Of a stretch of 5,130 bases of DNA, positions 1 to 4,775 are shown piece by piece. The stretch is taken from assembly GCA_028693775.1 (NCBI GenBank), contig JAQUUS010000136.1:1-5130 (forward strand). Direction: 5' to 3'. The DNA is from Alphaproteobacteria bacterium. GTDB lineage: Bacteria > Pseudomonadota > Alphaproteobacteria > UBA9219. Made by a program: the position numbers and the translations under genes. The first letter of the stretch is position 1. Every line of letters begins with the position of its first letter. Under the pieces are notes generated by a model, which did not search any database, was not told the origin of the DNA, and saw only the letters and a program-made list of their open reading frames with translations.

Positions 1-416
1 TGGTTGCGCGCATCCACGCGATCATCCGCCGCAGCAAGGGACACTCCGACAGCGTGATCCGGACGGGCAAGCTGGTCGTGAACCTCGACACGCGGACGGT
101 GGAAGTCGACGGCACGCCGTTGCACCTGACGGGCAAGGAATACGGAATTCTGGAATTGCTCTCCCTGCGCAAGGGCACGACGCTGACGAAGGAAATGTTC
201 CTGAACCACCTCTACGGCGGCATGGACGAGCCGGAACTGAAAATCATCGACGTGTTTGTCTGCAAGCTGCGCAAAAAGCTGGCGACGGCAGCGGGCGGCG
301 ACAACTACATCGAAACGGTGTGGGGCCGCGGCTATGTGTTGCGCGATCCGCAAGGATCCGACGCGGCTGCAACGCGTCCGAGCGCCAACGCACAAACGGC
401 AGTCAAGTCTGCCTAA
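1..416 (+). CDS. ctrA: Cell-cycle response regulator CtrA, C-terminal DNA-binding part (5' end outside window)
   Basis: The reading frame is open from base 3 to the TAA at 414-416 and gives 137 visible residues; the receiver domain lies off the left edge. The visible part is an OmpR/PhoB-type winged helix that matches my memory of CtrA almost word for word: LTGKEY at visible residues 42-47, the stretch KGTTLTKEMFLNHLYGGMDE at about 57-76, the recognition helix around IIDVFVCKLRKKL, and the wing IETVWGRGYVLRDP. The segment ARIHAIIRRSKGHS at the left edge is the receiver-to-DNA-binding linker. The GTG at 54 is an internal Val codon, not the start, because the frame and the homology continue upstream of it. 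CtrA is known to bind TTAA-N7-TTAA sites and to control replication and cell-cycle genes in Alphaproteobacteria. The last 20 or so residues are a low-complexity Ala/Ser/Thr-rich tail ending in Lys-Ser-Ala. The gene is followed 15 bases later by a strong terminator. Confidence 0.95.
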   Translation, partial: VARIHAIIRRSKGHSDSVIRTGKLVVNLDTRTVEVDGTPLHLTGKEYGILELLSLRKGTTLTKEMFLNHLYGGMDEPELKIIDVFVCKLRKKLATAAGGDNYIETVWGRGYVLRDPQGSDAAATRPSANAQTAVKSA

Positions 417-431
417 GTCGATTTCGGCATT

Positions 432-466
432 AAAAAACCCTTCTTCCGATGGAAGAAGGGTTTTTT
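432..466. terminator. Bidirectional intrinsic terminator between ctrA and the small-gene array
   Basis: A perfect 16-bp inverted repeat (432-447 with 451-466) closes on the 3-base loop GAT. The stem core is CCCTTCTTCC / GGAAGAAGGG, flanked by six A on the left and six T on the right, so each strand gives a stable hairpin followed by a T-run. It lies 15 bases after the ctrA stop codon on the plus strand and 13 bases after the stop of small gene A on the minus strand. It therefore serves both converging transcripts. Confidence 0.93.
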
Positions 467-479
467 GTTTGTCTGCGCA

Positions 480-761
480 TCAAGGAGCCGGATGCTCGAG
501 GCGATAAGCCTGAATCTTCTCTTTGGCGGAAACAACGGGGCATCTCAAGCTCAGACAACAACACGCCGCGCCAAAAGCGAAGCACACCGCCGAAAATTTC
601 TCGATTTTTCCCGATCCTTCAAACACAAGGTAACTTCCGGCATTGACCGCCGCCGCCGCCGTATAGGTCAGAACGGCAGCGGACCATATTTTGATGCACA
701 AAGCATCGTCCGGCGCGATTTTTTTCGCCAATTCCCAGTCTTCTTTAATTTGCTTGAACAT
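480..761 (-). CDS. Small two-helix membrane protein, tandem paralog A (third and last of the array)
   Basis: A 93-residue protein of no family I recognise. Residues 1-24 are charged and probably a cytoplasmic or amphipathic helix (MFKQIKEDW, then IAP at 15-17 and IK at 23-24). Two predicted membrane segments follow at about 26-47 and 56-72, joined by a short loop containing GSGKIEK. After Arg73 come exactly 20 residues ending HPAP. The Trp9, IAP, IK, the CFAF start of segment 2 and the tail length are all shared with copies B and C. Segment 2 is Cys-rich (CCC at 67-69, plus Cys60 and Cys74), which the paralogs do not copy, and A has lost the SYVCLR and AN motifs that B and C share. The ATG is preceded by GGAGAGG (766-772 on the plus strand), so the start is well supported. 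It begins 48 bases after gene B ends and is followed by the shared terminator. Being a real gene rests on conservation and ribosome sites, not on a known family. Confidence 0.72.
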   Translation of the reverse strand: MFKQIKEDWELAKKIAPDDALCIKIWSAAVLTYTAAAAVNAGSYLVFEGSGKIEKFSAVCFAFGAACCCLSLRCPVVSAKEKIQAYRLEHPAP

Positions 762-765
762 AAAA

Positions 766-772
766 CCTCTCC
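766..772 (-). promoter_or_regulatory. Ribosome binding site of small gene A
   Basis: The minus strand reads GGAGAGG followed by four T and the ATG ending at 759. This supports the start of gene A and the minus-strand reading of the array. Confidence 0.75.
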
Positions 773-809
773 GCTTCGAAACAAAAAGTTCCTTTTGTCT
801 TGCGCCGGA

Positions 810-1097
810 TTACGGATGATAACAATTGAAGTTATGCGCAAGAACCCTCTTTTGAGCGTGATTTGCATAACCCCGCAAGCAGACATAAGAGCCCGCAGCG
901 GCAAAAGAGAAGCAGGCCGCACAAACGGCCGCAGCCTCCGGTTCTCCGGATCCTTTGGACATAAGGCAGACCCCGACACTAACGGCGGCAGCAGCCGCAT
1001 TGGCCAAAGCGGAGACCGCCGATACCTTGATGCCCAGCATAGCTGCCGGCGCGATATTTTTTATCAAACCCCAGTCTTCTCTAATTTCTTTAAACAT
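810..1097 (-). CDS. Small two-helix membrane protein, tandem paralog B (second of the array)
   Basis: A 95-residue protein when started at the ATG at 1097. The frame is open further upstream, to 1211, but the ATG at 1097 lines up with the start of copy A (MFKEIREDW against MFKQIKEDW) and has GAGG five bases before it; the upstream extension would also run into the end of gene C. Features in order: charged N-terminal helix with Trp9, IAP at 15-17 and IK at 23-24; predicted membrane segment at about 25-46, very Ala-rich; loop SKGSGEPE; second segment at about 55-74 with CFSF and SYVCLR; then 20 residues after Arg75 ending in CYHP. SYVCLR and the following AN pair are shared with copy C, so B and C are closer to each other than to A in this part. 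Function unknown; a membrane hairpin with both ends in the cytoplasm is an inference from the charge pattern. Confidence 0.72.
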   Translation of the reverse strand: MFKEIREDWGLIKNIAPAAMLGIKVSAVSALANAAAAAVSVGVCLMSKGSGEPEAAAVCAACFSFAAAGSYVCLRGYANHAQKRVLAHNFNCYHP

Positions 1098-1102
1098 TAC
1101 GG

Positions 1103-1106
1103 CCTC
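1103..1106 (-). promoter_or_regulatory. Ribosome binding site that fixes the start of small gene B
   Basis: GAGG on the minus strand, five bases before the ATG at 1097. It decides between this start and the longer open frame that begins at 1211 inside gene C. Confidence 0.65.
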
Positions 1107-1120
1107 AAAAAAGTCGTCAG

Positions 1121-1173
1121 CAAAAAAAACAACAAACCTCAAGCGCCTTGTCTTACGGCTGAAAATGCTTGAG
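1121..1173 (-). terminator. Possible weak terminator or attenuator between small genes C and B
   Basis: On the minus strand CTCAAGC (1173-1167) can pair with GCTTGAG (1144-1138), and inside the loop GCC can pair with GGC. The second arm is followed directly by GTTTGTTG and eight T. The 22-base loop and its asymmetric bulge make it a poor hairpin compared with the one at 432-466. The stop codon of gene C (1155-1153) sits in the loop. If it works, it would lower expression of B and A relative to C. Confidence 0.35.
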
Positions 1174-1449
1174 CCTATGAGCCATAACCTTCTCTGTGGC
1201 GCGGTTAGCATGAGATCTCAGGCACACATAAGAACACGCCGTGCTAAAAGCGAAGCAAACCGCAGAAGCAACAGGTTTCTCCGGAACATCGGTCAGAAGA
1301 CAGATCCCGACATTGATGGCAGTCGCGCTCAACCCGGCCCAAATGGCAAGACCCGACATCTTTATGATGTGCGCTTCGACCGGCGCAATTTTTTCTATGG
1401 CATCCCAGTCTTTTTTAACTTCTTTAAAATCTGTAATTCCTTCAAGCAT
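1153..1449 (-). CDS. Small two-helix membrane protein, tandem paralog C (first of the array)
   Basis: A 98-residue protein, the promoter-proximal member. It starts six residues further upstream than A and B (MLEGITD, then FKEVKKDW aligning with FKQIKEDW). The ATG is supported by GGAG six bases before it (1456-1459). Features in order: charged N-terminal helix with Trp15, IAP at 21-23 and IK at 29-30; predicted membrane segment at about 32-52; short loop TDVPEKP; second segment at about 60-77 with SAVCFAF and SYVCLR; then 20 residues after Arg78, with AHRLKH near the end and a terminal Pro. SAVCFAF is shared exactly with copy A and SYVCLR with copy B, so C looks like the least changed copy. 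It lies 175 bases downstream of rlmN on the same strand. Function unknown; the conserved His/Arg/Lys-rich tail could contact a partner or the membrane surface, which is only an inference. Confidence 0.74.
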   Translation of the reverse strand: MLEGITDFKEVKKDWDAIEKIAPVEAHIIKMSGLAIWAGLSATAINVGICLLTDVPEKPVASAVCFAFSTACSYVCLRSHANRATEKVMAHRLKHFQP

Positions 1450-1455
1450 CGTGCA

Positions 1456-1459
1456 CTCC
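1456..1459 (-). promoter_or_regulatory. Ribosome binding site of small gene C
   Basis: GGAG on the minus strand, six bases before the ATG at 1449. It supports the six-residue N-terminal extension of C relative to its paralogs. Confidence 0.65.
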
Positions 1460-1498
1460 GAAAAAATCGTTAGTAAAAAATAACAGGCCGTAAAAGCC

Positions 1499-1527
1499 TA
1501 TCTTGCGGCCAGAAATACGTGCGTCAA
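1499..1527 (-). promoter_or_regulatory. Weak candidate promoter for the small-gene array
   Basis: On the minus strand TTGACG (1527-1522) is a good -35 box. Seventeen bases later AAGATA (1504-1499) is only a poor -10 box. It lies about 50-80 bases before the start of gene C, in the only spacer large enough to hold a promoter for the array. The -10 overlaps the repeated boundary element, so the match may be fortuitous; read-through from rlmN is the alternative. Confidence 0.25.
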
Positions 1528-1576
1528 TTTTTGCCGAACATAAAGTCCGCACAAAAACGTTTGCGCGGGCATCCTA

Positions 1577-1602
1577 TCATTTTTCGCGAAACCAAAAAAT
1601 GA
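1577..1602. repeat. AT-rich inverted repeat in the rlmN to small-gene spacer
   Basis: TCATTTTT (1577-1584) and AAAAATGA (1595-1602) are perfect 8-base inverted copies around a 10-base centre, CGCGAAACCA. It begins 22 bases after the rlmN stop codon on the minus strand. No T-run follows it on either strand, so it is not a clear terminator; a protein-binding site or a transcript-end hairpin for rlmN are both possible. Confidence 0.35.
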
Positions 1603-1624
1603 CGGGCTATGGTTAAAATACTTT

Positions 1625-2734
1625 CTATTTGCGCTGGCTGGCGGACTTGAGCTGTCCGCAGGCGGCCATGATGTCGCGGCCGCGCGGCGTGCGCACAGGG
1701 CTTGCATATCCGGCGGCGTTAACCAGATCGCCGAATTTCTGGATCGTGGCGTCGTCCGAGCATTCGAACGGCGAGCCGGGCCACGGATTGAACGGGATCA
1801 GATTGATCTTGGCCGGAATGCCGCGCAAAAGGCGAACAAGTTGCTTGGCGTCTGCCATGCTGTCATTGACGTCTTTCAGCATCACATATTCGAACGTGAT
1901 GCGCCGCGTATTCCCGGCAGCCGGATACTCGCGGCACGCCTTAAGCAACTCCTTGATCGGATATTTGCGGTTCACGGGCACAAGCACATCGCGAAGCTCG
2001 TCGGTCACGGCATGAAGGCTGATGGCGAGATTCACGCCGAGTTCGTCGCCGCACTGCCGGATCATCGGAACGACGCCCGACGTCGAAAGCGTAATGCGCC
2101 GCTTGCCGATCCCGATGCCTTCGGGATGCATGACGATCCGCAGCGCCTTGGCCACATTGTCATAGTTGTTCAACGGCTCGCCCATGCCCATCATCACAAG
2201 GTTCGTGACGGCGCGGGACGAAACATCGCCGTTCGCCCCCGGCTTTCCGGGTTTCTTCGCGACGCCTTCCTTGGCGGGTTCAGGCCAGTCCTGCAACGCG
2301 TCGCGCGCGATCATGAGCTGCGAGAGAATCTCGCCCGCCGTCAGATTGCGCACGAGCCGTTGCGTGCCCGTATGGCAGAACTTGCACATCATCGCGCAGC
2401 CGACCTGGCTCGAGACGCACAAAGCGCCCCGGTCTTCCTCGGGAATATGCACGCATTCGACTTCGTTGCCGTCGGCCATCCTGAGCAGCCATTTCTGCGT
2501 GCCGTCGGAGGATTTCTGGTGCGCGGAGATTCCCGGCCTGTCGATGGAAAAATGTTCGGCGAGTTTTTCGCGCGCGGGCTTGGCGAGCGTCGTCATCGAC
2601 TGAAAGTCGTTCACGCCCATGCAATAGAGATGGGACCACACCTGCTTGGCGCGGTATTTTTCGAAGCCTGCCGACATCAACGCAGCGGTCAGCTCGTCGA
2701 AGTCGAGGCCGATAAGATTCGGTTTTTCGGTCAT
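1625..2734 (-). CDS. rlmN: Dual-specificity 23S rRNA / tRNA adenine C2-methyltransferase RlmN (radical SAM)
   Basis: A complete 369-residue protein, close to the family's usual length. RlmN methylates C2 of A2503 in 23S rRNA and of A37 in some tRNAs, using a [4Fe-4S] cluster and SAM, and acts in the cytoplasm. The radical SAM motif CxxxCxxC is present as Cys113, Cys117 and Cys120 in CAMMCKFC. The two further cysteines of the mechanism are in place: Cys106, seven residues before the cluster as in the E. coli enzyme, and Cys359 in MAACGQL, the residue that carries the methyl group and forms the protein-RNA adduct. Other family marks are MGMGEPLNNYDNV at 182-194, the STSG and ISLHA segments at 217-242, and FNPWPGSPF at 315-323. 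A Lys/Pro/Gly-rich linker at about 150-173 looks like a lineage-specific insertion. The ATG has only a weak ribosome site (GGA, three bases away) and follows the upstream ATPase gene by 23 bases, so translation may depend on that gene. The overall assignment is secure. Confidence 0.97.
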   Translation of the reverse strand: MTEKPNLIGLDFDELTAALMSAGFEKYRAKQVWSHLYCMGVNDFQSMTTLAKPAREKLAEHFSIDRPGISAHQKSSDGTQKWLLRMADGNEVECVHIPEEDRGALCVSSQVGCAMMCKFCHTGTQRLVRNLTAGEILSQLMIARDALQDWPEPAKEGVAKKPGKPGANGDVSSRAVTNLVMMGMGEPLNNYDNVAKALRIVMHPEGIGIGKRRITLSTSGVVPMIRQCGDELGVNLAISLHAVTDELRDVLVPVNRKYPIKELLKACREYPAAGNTRRITFEYVMLKDVNDSMADAKQLVRLLRGIPAKINLIPFNPWPGSPFECSDDATIQKFGDLVNAAGYASPVRTPRGRDIMAACGQLKSASQRK

Positions 2735-2743
2735 GATCCGTTC

Positions 2744-2758
2744 AGGCGCCGTGCGCCT
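2744..2758 (-). other. Short GC-rich hairpin at the ATPase-rlmN junction
   Basis: AGGCGC and GCGCCT (2744-2749 and 2753-2758) pair perfectly around a 3-base loop. The hairpin begins inside the stop codon of the upstream ATPase gene and ends ten bases before the rlmN ATG. No T-run follows it, so it is not a terminator. It could stabilise the processed upstream message or make rlmN translation depend on ribosomes arriving from upstream. Confidence 0.4.
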
Positions 2759-3768
2759 TATTTTCGCTTGCCGGTCACCGGATCGACGCCGATCCGCGTT
2801 CCCATACGGGCGATTTGCAAGTCAATATAGCTGTTGATCATACCGACCTTGTCCTCGCGGATCAAGGCGCGAACGGGGTCGCCGTTGTTGTTTTCTTCGG
2901 TAAAAACATAGCGCAAATAAGGCCCTGTGGCGGTCAGGGTCTGATGCCATGCGGCCGTTAACCCTTGCGCAAGCATAAACTTGGCCGCATTGCCCGTCGC
3001 CTGATCGGCAAGATGCAAAAGGCCCATGATGCTTTCTTCGATGGATCCGGCGTGGATGGTGGTGATGACAAGATGGCCCGTTGTGGCGGCGCGAAGGATC
3101 TGCTCGGCCGCGCGAGGGCTACGCACTTCGCCCACGAGAAGATAACGCGGCGTCCAGCGCAAGGCGGTTTTGAGCGGAAGAGCCCAGTCTTCCTTCTCGA
3201 CCTCGACCTGATAGCAATAGCCGTATTCGCCGACGGCTCCGTCGAGCGTGTATTCGACCGGGTCTTCGACCGTAATGCCGACGCCGCCAAACCGTTTCAG
3301 GTAATCGGCGAGCAGCGCAAAGCTCATGGTGGTTTTGCCGTGGCCGGTCGGGCCCGAAATCAGGATCAACCCGTCGCGCTGGCCGAGGCGCCGCAACTGG
3401 GTCCCTATATGAGGCGTAACGGAAAGCTCTTCGAGCGTGGGCACGCGCGAATTGATCCGGCGCAAAATAACCCAGGCCTGCCCGTTGGCAAGCTTCTGGT
3501 AAGACCGGCGGAAACGCATCTCGTCATATTCGAACGAAGCGTCCGGATCGTCGACGGCCCGCGCCAGCTTGTCGGCGATAATCTCGGTCTCGCCCCTGTA
3601 TTGATCGGGAAGCGCGCGCGTCCAGTTGTTGCTGTAATCGCGGCCCGGCGTGCGGTAACGCGCTACGCCCCGACCGTCGCGGTCGATGCGGACATAAAGA
3701 TCCATAAACGGCAAATCGCGCAGCCTGGTGCCGGTCGCTTCGGTTCCTTGAAGATTGAGAATCGTCAT
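2758..3768 (-). CDS. PilT/GspE-family secretion or pilus ATPase, second of a tandem pair
   Basis: A 336-residue protein of the type II secretion / type IV pilus / type IV secretion ATPase superfamily, about PilT size. Family members form cytoplasmic hexamers that power pilus assembly, retraction or substrate export. The N-terminal part (to about residue 110) has DLPFMDLYVRID where PilT-like proteins have their first strand, and R-rich segments at 84-104 where arginine fingers are expected. The ATPase core has a Walker A at 139-147 (GPTGHGKTT), an Asp box at 165-170 (ITVEDP), a Walker B region with Glu214 in LVGEVR, and a His box at 230-240 (TGHLVITTIHA). There is no four-Cys zinc motif, unlike GspE and PilB. 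The Asp that follows GE-x-R in PilT is Ser here. The ATG shares one base with the stop codon of the upstream paralog (TAATG) and has a strong AGGAGG nine bases before it, so the two are translationally coupled. The exact branch (PilT/PilU, DotB/TraJ or other) cannot be settled by eye. Confidence 0.87.
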   Translation of the reverse strand: MTILNLQGTEATGTRLRDLPFMDLYVRIDRDGRGVARYRTPGRDYSNNWTRALPDQYRGETEIIADKLARAVDDPDASFEYDEMRFRRSYQKLANGQAWVILRRINSRVPTLEELSVTPHIGTQLRRLGQRDGLILISGPTGHGKTTMSFALLADYLKRFGGVGITVEDPVEYTLDGAVGEYGYCYQVEVEKEDWALPLKTALRWTPRYLLVGEVRSPRAAEQILRAATTGHLVITTIHAGSIEESIMGLLHLADQATGNAAKFMLAQGLTAAWHQTLTATGPYLRYVFTEENNNGDPVRALIREDKVGMINSYIDLQIARMGTRIGVDPVTGKRK

Positions 3769-4724
3769 TATCGTTTCCCTCCTGGCGCCGTGCCGCCCTG
3801 CAGGCGAGCCATTGCGCGATCGATGTAGGTCGAAAGCATGCCGATCTTGCTTTCACGGATCAGCGTACGCACAGGATCGCCCGGCGCATTTTCTTCGGTG
3901 TAGAGATAACGGAGATTGGGCCCCTGCTCGCCCAGAGTCTGGTTGACGAGCGCGGTCAGGCCCGTGGCAAGCATGTTGTAGGCGGCCGCGCCCATGGACT
4001 GCTCGGCAAGGAAAATAATGCCCATCAAGGCTTCTTCCATGGCGCCCGCGTGAACGGTGGTGATGACAAGATGGCCCGTGGTGGCGGCGCGCAAAAGCTG
4101 CTCGGCCGCCTTGGGCGTACGGATTTCGCCGACGTAGATGTAGCGCGGGGCCCAGCGCAACGCGCGTTTGAGGCCCGTGGCCCAGTCTTCTTCCCTCTGG
4201 ACCTCGACCTGATAGCACATGCCGCCGGTGCCGTGACGGCCCGACATCATGAATTCGCAAGGATCTTCGATGGTGATGGCCGTGCCGCCGTAGGTTTTCA
4301 GGAAATGCCCCAAAAGGGCGACGGCGCTGGTGGTTTTGCCGTGGCCGGTCGCACCGGAAATAACAATCAGGCCGTCGCGCTTTCCAAGGTTCATCATGTG
4401 GCTCACGATGGCCGGGGGAAGCTTGAGCTTGTCGAGATCGGGGATCTTGGTGTTGATGCGGCGCGCACAAACCCACGACGAGCCGTCGTTGAGAAACTGG
4501 CGCGCAAGACGCATGCGCGCGTTTTCGAAGGTAATGGCGCCGTCGTTATGCTCCTGAAGCTTTTCGAGAACGGCCGCCTGGAAGCGCGCGATGCTTTCCT
4601 CGAATTCCGGCGGAACAAACTGACTGATAACGCTGCCGCGTTCGTTTGAACGAAAATAGGCCTGCTCTTTCGTATCGAGCCGGACATAAAGATCGATAAA
4701 AGGCAAATCGTCGAGAATAGGCAT
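3768..4724 (-). CDS. PilT/GspE-family secretion or pilus ATPase, first of a tandem pair
   Basis: A 318-residue paralog of the downstream ATPase, collinear with it over its whole length. It begins with DDLPFIDLYVRLD at residues 5-17. The ATPase core has a Walker A at 124-132 (GATGHGKTT), an Asp box at 150-155 (ITIEDP), a Walker B region with the catalytic Glu200 in YVGEIR, and a His box at 216-226 (TGHLVITTVHA). As in its partner, His replaces the usual Ser in the P-loop, and the Asp normally found after GE-x-R is replaced (Thr here). The signature segments CYQVEV, ALRW-PRY and AAEQ-LRAATTGHLVITT are shared with the partner, so the pair arose by duplication. The start ATG has GGAG six bases before it (4731-4734). 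It follows pyrC by 51 bases with no visible terminator. A PilT/PilU-like pair is a reasonable analogy, but no pilin, platform or secretin gene is in view to name the machine. Confidence 0.87.
   Translation of the reverse strand: MPILDDLPFIDLYVRLDTKEQAYFRSNERGSVISQFVPPEFEESIARFQAAVLEKLQEHNDGAITFENARMRLARQFLNDGSSWVCARRINTKIPDLDKLKLPPAIVSHMMNLGKRDGLIVISGATGHGKTTSAVALLGHFLKTYGGTAITIEDPCEFMMSGRHGTGGMCYQVEVQREEDWATGLKRALRWAPRYIYVGEIRTPKAAEQLLRAATTGHLVITTVHAGAMEEALMGIIFLAEQSMGAAAYNMLATGLTALVNQTLGEQGPNLRYLYTEENAPGDPVRTLIRESKIGMLSTYIDRAMARLQGGTAPGGKR
3778..3783 (-). promoter_or_regulatory. Strong ribosome binding site of the second ATPase gene
   Basis: AGGAGG on the minus strand lies inside the last codons of the upstream ATPase gene, nine bases before the overlapping TAATG stop-start. 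It fixes the start of the second ATPase and supports coupled translation. Confidence 0.75.
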
Positions 4725-4730
4725 TCAGGT

Positions 4731-4734
4731 CTCC
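4731..4734 (-). promoter_or_regulatory. Ribosome binding site of the first ATPase gene
   Basis: GGAG on the minus strand, six bases before the ATG at 4724. It lies in the 51-base gap after pyrC, in which I see no convincing promoter or terminator. Confidence 0.65.
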
Positions 4735-4775
4735 GTGGCGCCCCAAAACAGGCATACGAACGAGAACCGTTTGCC

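Larger units (their letters stand above)
464..1510 (-). repeat. Tandem array of three units of about 350 bp, each a leader plus one small membrane-protein gene
   Basis: A short element recurs at every unit edge. In plus-strand letters it is CTTGCG at 1502-1507, CTTACG at 1152-1157, CTTGCG at 799-804 and a shortened CTGCG at 473-477; the latter three are preceded by TTGT or TGT. The steps between copies are about 350, 353 and 326 bases. The leaders of C and B also match on the minus strand: TGTT, a purine, a T-run, then CTAACGA or CTGACGA and another run of six T, before the ribosome site. Coding parts match at DNA level too: 734-761 and 1070-1097 (the first nine codons of A and B) agree at 24 of 28 bases. 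The leader of A is about 17 bases shorter. Confidence 0.75.

Noticed and set aside
781..797. A/T-rich hairpin between genes B and A, considered as a terminator
   Set aside because: The stem is about five AT-dominated pairs with no GC core and no clean T-run after it; it is more likely part of the leader of A.
1415..1427. TTAA-N5-TTAA pair considered as a CtrA binding site near the array
   Set aside because: The spacing is five rather than seven bases, and the pair lies within the first codons of gene C, where AT-rich Lys/Phe codons explain it. I found no TTAA-N7-TTAA in the spacers.
465..1473. Long plus-strand open frames (465-1172 and 955-1473) opposite the small genes
   Set aside because: They show repeat-like similarity only because they are antisense to three paralogs. 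They lack convincing ribosome sites, do not respect the unit boundaries, and their predicted proteins are Arg-rich and without domain features, while the minus-strand genes keep start, length and C-terminal tail.
1471..1510. Hairpin GGCCG...CGGCC with a nearby T-run, considered as the rlmN terminator
   Set aside because: The stem is only five bases with a 15-base loop, it lies over 110 bases past the rlmN stop, and it coincides with the repeated leader of the array.
464..1510. Boundary elements considered as CRISPR repeats or integron attC sites
   Set aside because: The repeated core is only about ten bases, the spacing is about 350 bases with genes between, and there is no attC-type GTTRRRY/RYYYAAC pairing and no cas or integrase gene.
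1841..2830. 329-codon plus-strand open frame opposite rlmN
   Set aside because: Antisense shadow of a GC-rich gene. The minus strand encodes an unmistakable RlmN with all catalytic cysteines.
2965..4649. Long open frames on both strands over the ATPase genes
   Set aside because: Shadows of GC-rich coding sequence. The ATPase frames carry intact Walker A, Walker B, Asp and His boxes and proper ribosome sites.
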